Assembly (NCBI GenBank): GCA_040400005.1
Contig: JBBARC010000073.1
Coordinates: 1 to 8,657 of the forward strand
Direction: 5' to 3'
Source of the DNA: JBBARC01 sp040400005
GTDB taxonomy: Bacteria > Pseudomonadota > Alphaproteobacteria > Acetobacterales > Acetobacteraceae
Length of the DNA: 8,657 nucleotides
The notes below the pieces were generated by a model, which saw only the letters and a program-made list of their open reading frames with translations, did not search any database and was not told the origin of the DNA. This document shows positions 5,893 to 8,657 of this stretch, in pieces (position 1 is the first letter of the stretch; each line of letters starts with the position of its first letter). The translations under genes and the position numbers were made by a program.

Positions 5893-6789
5893 ATGAACCG
5901 CCTCGATGCTATGACCACCCTGCTTGCCGTGATCGACGCCGGCAGCCTATCGGCGGCTTCGCGCACGCAGCGCGTGCCGCTGGCGACCATCAGCCGGCGG
6001 ATATCCGATCTGGAAGCGCATCTCGGCACGATACTGCTGGTGCGCACCCGCAACCGCCTCGACCTGACCGATGCTGGGCGCGCCTATGCCGCGGCGGCCA
6101 GAACTATCCTGCAGCAAATCGACGATGCTGAGCGTAACGCCGCCGGTGAATACATCGCCCCGCGTGGCGAGCTGGTGATCGCCGCCCCCGTCGTCTTCGG
6201 CCGCCTGCACCTGCTGCCGGTGTTAGTGCAATTTTTAGCGGCCTACCCGGATATCGATGGCCGGCTGATCCAATCAGACCGCAACAGCAACATACTGGAA
6301 GACCACATGGATGTGGCCCTGCGCATTGGCACCCTACCCGATAGCAGCCTGATGGCGGCCCGCATCGGCGAGGTGCGCCAGGTGGTGTGCGCCAGCCCGG
6401 CTTATCTGGCAGCAAGCGGCACGCCGCAAACCCCGGCCGATCTGGCCCGGCATAGCTGTATTTCGTTTGATGCGCTCACCGCCCCCCGCGCCTGGCGTTT
6501 TGGTGCCGGTGCCCACAGCCAGGCCCACGATGTGCACGCCCGCCTGGTGGTGAACACCGCCGATGCCGCGATCGACGCGGCGATCGCGGCCTTGGGCATA
6601 ACCCGGGTATTATCCTACCAAATTGCCGCAGCCCTTGCCGCCGGCACGCTGGTGGCAGTGCTGGAACGCTTTGCCCCGCCGGCCGTGCCGGTAAGTTTGC
6701 TGTACCCCGGCCAAAATTTACTGGCACTAAAACTCCGCGCCTTTCTGGATTTCGCAACACCACGGTTGCGGGCGCGGTTGGCTGTATAA
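5893..6789 (+). CDS. LysR-type transcriptional regulator
   Basis: A 298-residue regulator of normal LysR length. The N-terminal winged helix-turn-helix (about 1-62) reads AVIDAGSLSAASRTQRVPLATISRRISDLEAHLGTILLVR in two overlapping parts, with the usual LTDAGRAY (58-65) and linker helix, then the periplasmic-binding-like effector domain (about 90-290) beginning RGELVIAAPVVFGR. HMDVALRIG and the MAARIGEVRQVVCASPAYL region fit the group of aryl-type LysR proteins related to DsdC/YafC-like regulators. The frame extends to 5770, but the ATG at 5893 gives the standard N-terminus. The Shine-Dalgarno is weak (TGGA). It is divergent from the AhpD-like operon and probably controls that operon and itself; the effector is unknown. 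Confidence 0.9.
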   Translation: MNRLDAMTTLLAVIDAGSLSAASRTQRVPLATISRRISDLEAHLGTILLVRTRNRLDLTDAGRAYAAAARTILQQIDDAERNAAGEYIAPRGELVIAAPVVFGRLHLLPVLVQFLAAYPDIDGRLIQSDRNSNILEDHMDVALRIGTLPDSSLMAARIGEVRQVVCASPAYLAASGTPQTPADLARHSCISFDALTAPRAWRFGAGAHSQAHDVHARLVVNTADAAIDAAIAALGITRVLSYQIAAALAAGTLVAVLERFAPPAVPVSLLYPGQNLLALKLRAFLDFATPRLRARLAV

Positions 6790-6796
6790 GACAAGC

Positions 6797-6840
6797 AAGA
6801 CTTTTTTATTTGACTTCCGAAAAGAAGCAAAAGACTTTTT
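6797..6840 (-). repeat. Dispersed repeat, copy 4
   Basis: On the minus strand it reads AAAAAAGTCTTTTGCTTC and then TTTTCGGAAGTC, a diverged copy of the repeat at 103-141. On the plus strand AAGACTTTTTT occurs twice, about 30 bp apart, and CTTC and GAAG form a short stem. It follows the LysR stop codon by about 8 bp and may also end that transcript. Confidence 0.5.
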
Positions 6841-6876
6841 TAAATTGGGTTCGGCGAGGCGCGTAGAAAGCGGTAG

Positions 6877-6920
6877 GGCGTGCGCCAGCACGCCATCGCA
6901 CGCAATGAAAATTATTGCGT
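6877..6920. other. Two adjacent perfect hairpins
   Basis: GGCGTGC/GCACGCC with loop GCCA (6877-6894) is followed five bases later by ACGCAAT/ATTGCGT with loop GAAAATT (6900-6920). Both have 7-bp perfect stems and lie in the convergent spacer between the LysR and TetR genes. Neither has a T run directly after it. Confidence 0.5.
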
Positions 6921-6992
6921 AAATGAAACACATTCCATCGTTTCCGTTCTGCCGCGACGGCCACGCCAAAGCTGAACCAACGCTCATCCGTT

Positions 6993-7025
6993 CGGCAAAA
7001 ACGCTTGCCGGGATAGGTTTTTTTT
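6993..7025 (+). terminator. Possible terminator downstream of the LysR gene
   Basis: CGGCAA and TTGCCG form a perfect 6-bp stem around AAACGC, followed after seven bases by eight T (7018-7025). It is over 200 bp past the LysR stop, so it would be a secondary or read-through terminator. Confidence 0.4.
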
Positions 7026-7038
7026 ACACAAAGCGAGG

Positions 7039-7058
7039 GGGTGCGCTGGCGCTCACCC
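7039..7058 (-). terminator. Weak hairpin just past the TetR stop codon
   Basis: On the minus strand GGGTG pairs with CACCC, with one internal mismatch and two further pairs, starting 11 bp after the stop. The following sequence has only a short T run (TTT), so this is a weak terminator candidate. Confidence 0.25.
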
Positions 7059-7069
7059 ATCCCCCAGGG

Positions 7070-7816
7070 TCACCAAGGTGGCGCTTGCGCCAGGGCGGCC
7101 GGATAGGTTTCAGCCAAGACGCCGGCAGCTTTGGCGCGGGGTTTGATGCCCAAATCAGCCGCGGTGAGGTAAACCGTTGGGCTAAACCCGGCCTTGGTTT
7201 GGCGGGCGTTGCCTGGGTTTTCGGCGGGTTCGGGATCGGGCGCATCGGGCAGCGATTGCTGCGCGGTTGTTTCTATCGCCGCGCACATCGGTTCAATCAG
7301 CGCGTGATTTTGCCAGGCAGTATCAAGCATTTGCAGCATATCGTGGCCGCGCTCGCCGCCCAAAGTGTAGCCGATGCCGCAACGCATTTGGTTGATGGCG
7401 CTGGCCAGATCTTCCGGCAGGGACTGGGCTTCGCGCAGCAGCAGCGCATGGGTATCGGAGACATGTCGCCAAAGGTTGCGGGTGGCGGCCAAATACGCTT
7501 TGCGGCGAAGTTGGCGGAGATTGACGCAGTCGGCGGGGATTTCGCCGATGGTTTTTATCAGCGCGCGCAGGTGATTTTGCAGGATTTCGGCAATGATGCT
7601 GTCGATATTTAGAAAATGGCGGCGGATGGTGGCGGGGGCGACGATCATGCCCGTTGCCAAGGTGGCAATTGTGATGGTGTGGCGCGGGTGGCTGGTGAGC
7701 AGGGCGAGGGCGGCATCGAGGATTTGGTCGCGGCGTTGCTGATCCCGCGCGGTGCGGGTTTGGTTGGGGTTGATGCGGGCTTGGGCGGTGGTGCGGATGA
7801 GGCGGGGTGGGATCAT
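7070..7816 (-). CDS. TetR-family transcriptional regulator
   Basis: A 248-residue DNA-binding regulator. The TetR helix-turn-helix domain spans about 27-75: RRDQILDAALALLTSHPRHT, then IATLATGMIVAPATIRRHFL with the recognition helix near APATIRRHF, then NIDSIIAEILQNHL. The rest should form the ligand-binding helices. A proline- and alanine-rich tail of about 60 residues (from residue 188) makes it longer than the usual 190-220. The N-terminal 26 residues before the domain are polar and basic. The ATG at 7816 is the only usable start before the domain and has no Shine-Dalgarno, yet a promoter sits so close that the mRNA is probably leaderless. No neighbouring target gene is evident; the flanking gene 3' of it is the convergent LysR gene. 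Confidence 0.8.
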   Translation of the reverse strand: MIPPRLIRTTAQARINPNQTRTARDQQRRDQILDAALALLTSHPRHTITIATLATGMIVAPATIRRHFLNIDSIIAEILQNHLRALIKTIGEIPADCVNLRQLRRKAYLAATRNLWRHVSDTHALLLREAQSLPEDLASAINQMRCGIGYTLGGERGHDMLQMLDTAWQNHALIEPMCAAIETTAQQSLPDAPDPEPAENPGNARQTKAGFSPTVYLTAADLGIKPRAKAAGVLAETYPAALAQAPPW

Positions 7817-7824
7817 GGGGTGGG

Positions 7825-7853
7825 GTTTTAGGGATATTTGCGGATTGTGGCAA
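7825..7853 (-). promoter_or_regulatory. Promoter of a probably leaderless TetR mRNA
   Basis: On the minus strand TTGCCA (7848-7853) and TAAAAC (7825-7830) are exactly 17 bases apart. Only eight bases, all C or A, separate the -10 from the ATG, so transcription would start at or next to the A of the start codon. Confidence 0.45.
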
Positions 7854-8026
7854 GATTATTTTCTTATGGCGGGGGCTTTGTGAGGTTTGGCCGTGGATCG
7901 CTGTGGACGTGAGAGTTCGTTGACACTCGCTGTTTGGGGCATGAATGGCAAAAATTGGCCGAGAGCGGGCTGGCCGCTTTGGGCGAATCGGCGGGATAAT
8001 CCGGACATTCGCTGCGGTTACCGGGG
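7854..8026. other. Non-coding spacer with no gene; possible degenerate intergenic element
   Basis: No start, ribosome-binding site or protein-like frame is convincing in this part of the 7817-8372 spacer. The stretch at about 7940-8022, which on the minus strand includes GAATGTCCGGATTATC and CCAAAGCGGCC, resembles recurring non-coding elements I recall from proteobacterial spacers; this is a weak recollection. Confidence 0.25.
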
Positions 8027-8177
8027 GTAGCGTGGGTTTTAACTCACGTGCGCGGCAGACAGCATGACGCACGCGCAGGACGCACTACGGTACGGAGACA
8101 AACCCGAACGTTACGTGAAAATTCATACAAACCGAGTATAAGTATTGGGAAAGGACGTGGGTTAAAACCCACGCTAC
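8027..8177. repeat. REP/REPIN-like pair of inverted hairpins
   Basis: Two 23-base arms at 8027-8049 and 8155-8177 are inverted copies of each other with one mismatch. Each begins from the outside with GTAGCGTGGGTT. The right arm alone forms a perfect 8-bp hairpin, CGTGGGTTAAAACCCACG; the left arm has one mismatch. About 105 bp separate them, with no gene inside. GTAGCGTGGGTT-type palindromes with a GTAG foot are typical of REP sequences moved by RAYT (Y1, Tnp_REP) transposases; no such transposase is in the window. Confidence 0.65.
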
Positions 8178-8182
8178 GCTTG

Positions 8183-8248
8183 CTGCCAACAACACACTGC
8201 CAACAAAATCTGCCAACAAAATCTGCCAACAAAATCTGCCAACAAAAT
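8183..8248 (+). repeat. 13-bp tandem repeat array
   Basis: Four perfect copies of CTGCCAACAAAAT run from 8197 to 8248, preceded by a diverged 14-base copy (CTGCCAACAACACA, 8183-8196). The array begins six bases after the REP-like element and lies about 125 bp upstream of the GloVer gene. Unit number could vary by slippage. Confidence 0.9.
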
Positions 8249-8372
8249 CTAGACAGCCCCCTATTATTGTGACACTCTAACCTGAATGGCCCGCCAGACG
8301 GTTTTTATAGTTTTCAAAATGTTGAATGCCTGATCAATCAAGCTCTTGGTGGGTGCGTTGTGGGAGGTTCAA

Positions 8373-8657
8373 ATGGCTGTATCTTCGGTGCGCGTGGGTA
8401 GTCAATTTGGCGTGCTCGCCCTTACGCTGCTCACAGATGTTGGGACCGCCCGCGCTGTCACCTATAACCAGCTGTATTCCTTCCCGGGCGGCGCCAATGG
8501 CGCCTATTCCCGGGCCGCGCTTGTCAACGTGGGGGGCACACTTTACGGAACAACCGAGCAAGGCGGTGCCAGTGGCTTGGGGGCCGTTTTCAGTGTGACG
8601 CCGGCCGGGGTCGAGAAGGTGGTGTATTCCTTCAGCGGCGGCGATGGCGCCTATCCC
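8373..8657 (+). CDS. GloVer tandem-repeat secreted protein (N-terminal part)
   Basis: Only the first 95 residues lie in the window; the frame is open to the last base. Residues 1-27 look like a signal peptide: a short basic start, the hydrophobic core FGVLALTLL and a likely cut after ARA. The mature part starts a GloVer-type repeat: LYSFPGGANGAYSRAALVNV, then GGTLYGTTEQGG, then GLGAVFSVTPAG, then the next unit, VVYSFSGGDGAYP. The Y-S-F motifs are 50 residues apart, giving the repeat length. These proteins are predicted to be exported or cell-surface beta-propeller-like structures of unknown function, often with a C-terminal anchoring signal, which would be beyond the window. The ATG at 8373 has GGGAGG five bases upstream. 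Confidence 0.88.
   Translation, partial: MAVSSVRVGSQFGVLALTLLTDVGTARAVTYNQLYSFPGGANGAYSRAALVNVGGTLYGTTEQGGASGLGAVFSVTPAGVEKVVYSFSGGDGAYP

Noticed and set aside
6923..7612. 229-residue plus-strand frame opposite the TetR gene
   Set aside because: It covers spacer hairpins and the antisense of a clear TetR protein, with glycine-rich shadow composition.
7323..8072. 249-residue minus-strand frame rich in proline, histidine and arginine
   Set aside because: It overlaps the TetR gene in another frame and runs into the repeat region; its composition is typical of an out-of-frame GC-rich shadow.
8183..8248. CRISPR array
   Set aside because: The 13-bp units are directly adjacent with no spacers, so this is a simple tandem repeat.
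8326..8598. 90-residue frame overlapping the GloVer gene
   Set aside because: It is in a different frame from the GloVer product, which has a signal peptide, repeats and a strong ribosome-binding site.

Overview
The window looks like chromosomal DNA of an alphaproteobacterium. The likely group is Rhodospirillales/Acetobacteraceae, inferred from the GC-rich coding sequence, the style of the type II citrate synthase, and short dispersed repeats reading roughly GTCTTTTTGCTTCTTTTTCTTC in the spacers. The genus cannot be named from this sequence alone.

Layout. (1) Positions 1-268 are non-coding and carry two inverted copies of the dispersed repeat. (2) Positions 269-1492 (+) encode a Bcr/CflA-type MFS drug exporter, which converges on citrate synthase (1521-2813, -) across a 28-bp gap holding a terminator-like hairpin. 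(3) Upstream of gltA, 3020-3514 (-) encodes a membrane-anchored staphylococcal-nuclease-fold protein that has lost most catalytic residues. (4) The spacer 3515-3811 holds a 12-bp palindrome, an AT-rich tract, a cluster of DnaA-box-like sequences and another dispersed repeat. (5) Positions 3812-3943 (-) encode a 43-residue lysine-rich protein with a strong ribosome-binding site. (6) Positions 4048-5764 (-) form a likely three-gene operon: an AhpD-like/carboxymuconolactone decarboxylase-fold protein, a DUF1348 (SnoaL/NTF2-like) protein and a PNPOx-fold flavin-binding protein. A divergent LysR-type regulator (5893-6789, +) shares its upstream region and probably controls it. (7) Positions 6790-7069 are a hairpin-rich convergent spacer ending at a TetR-type regulator (7070-7816, -) that appears to be leaderless. 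(8) Positions 7817-8372 have no gene; they carry a REP/REPIN-like pair of inverted hairpins and a 13-bp tandem repeat. (9) From 8373 to the window edge (+) is the start of a secreted GloVer tandem-repeat protein, cut off by the window end.

Most of the content is ordinary housekeeping and accessory metabolism. The least explained items are the DnaA-box cluster with its AT-rich neighbour, the catalytically degenerate nuclease-fold protein beside it, the small basic protein, and the repeat cluster directly in front of the GloVer gene.
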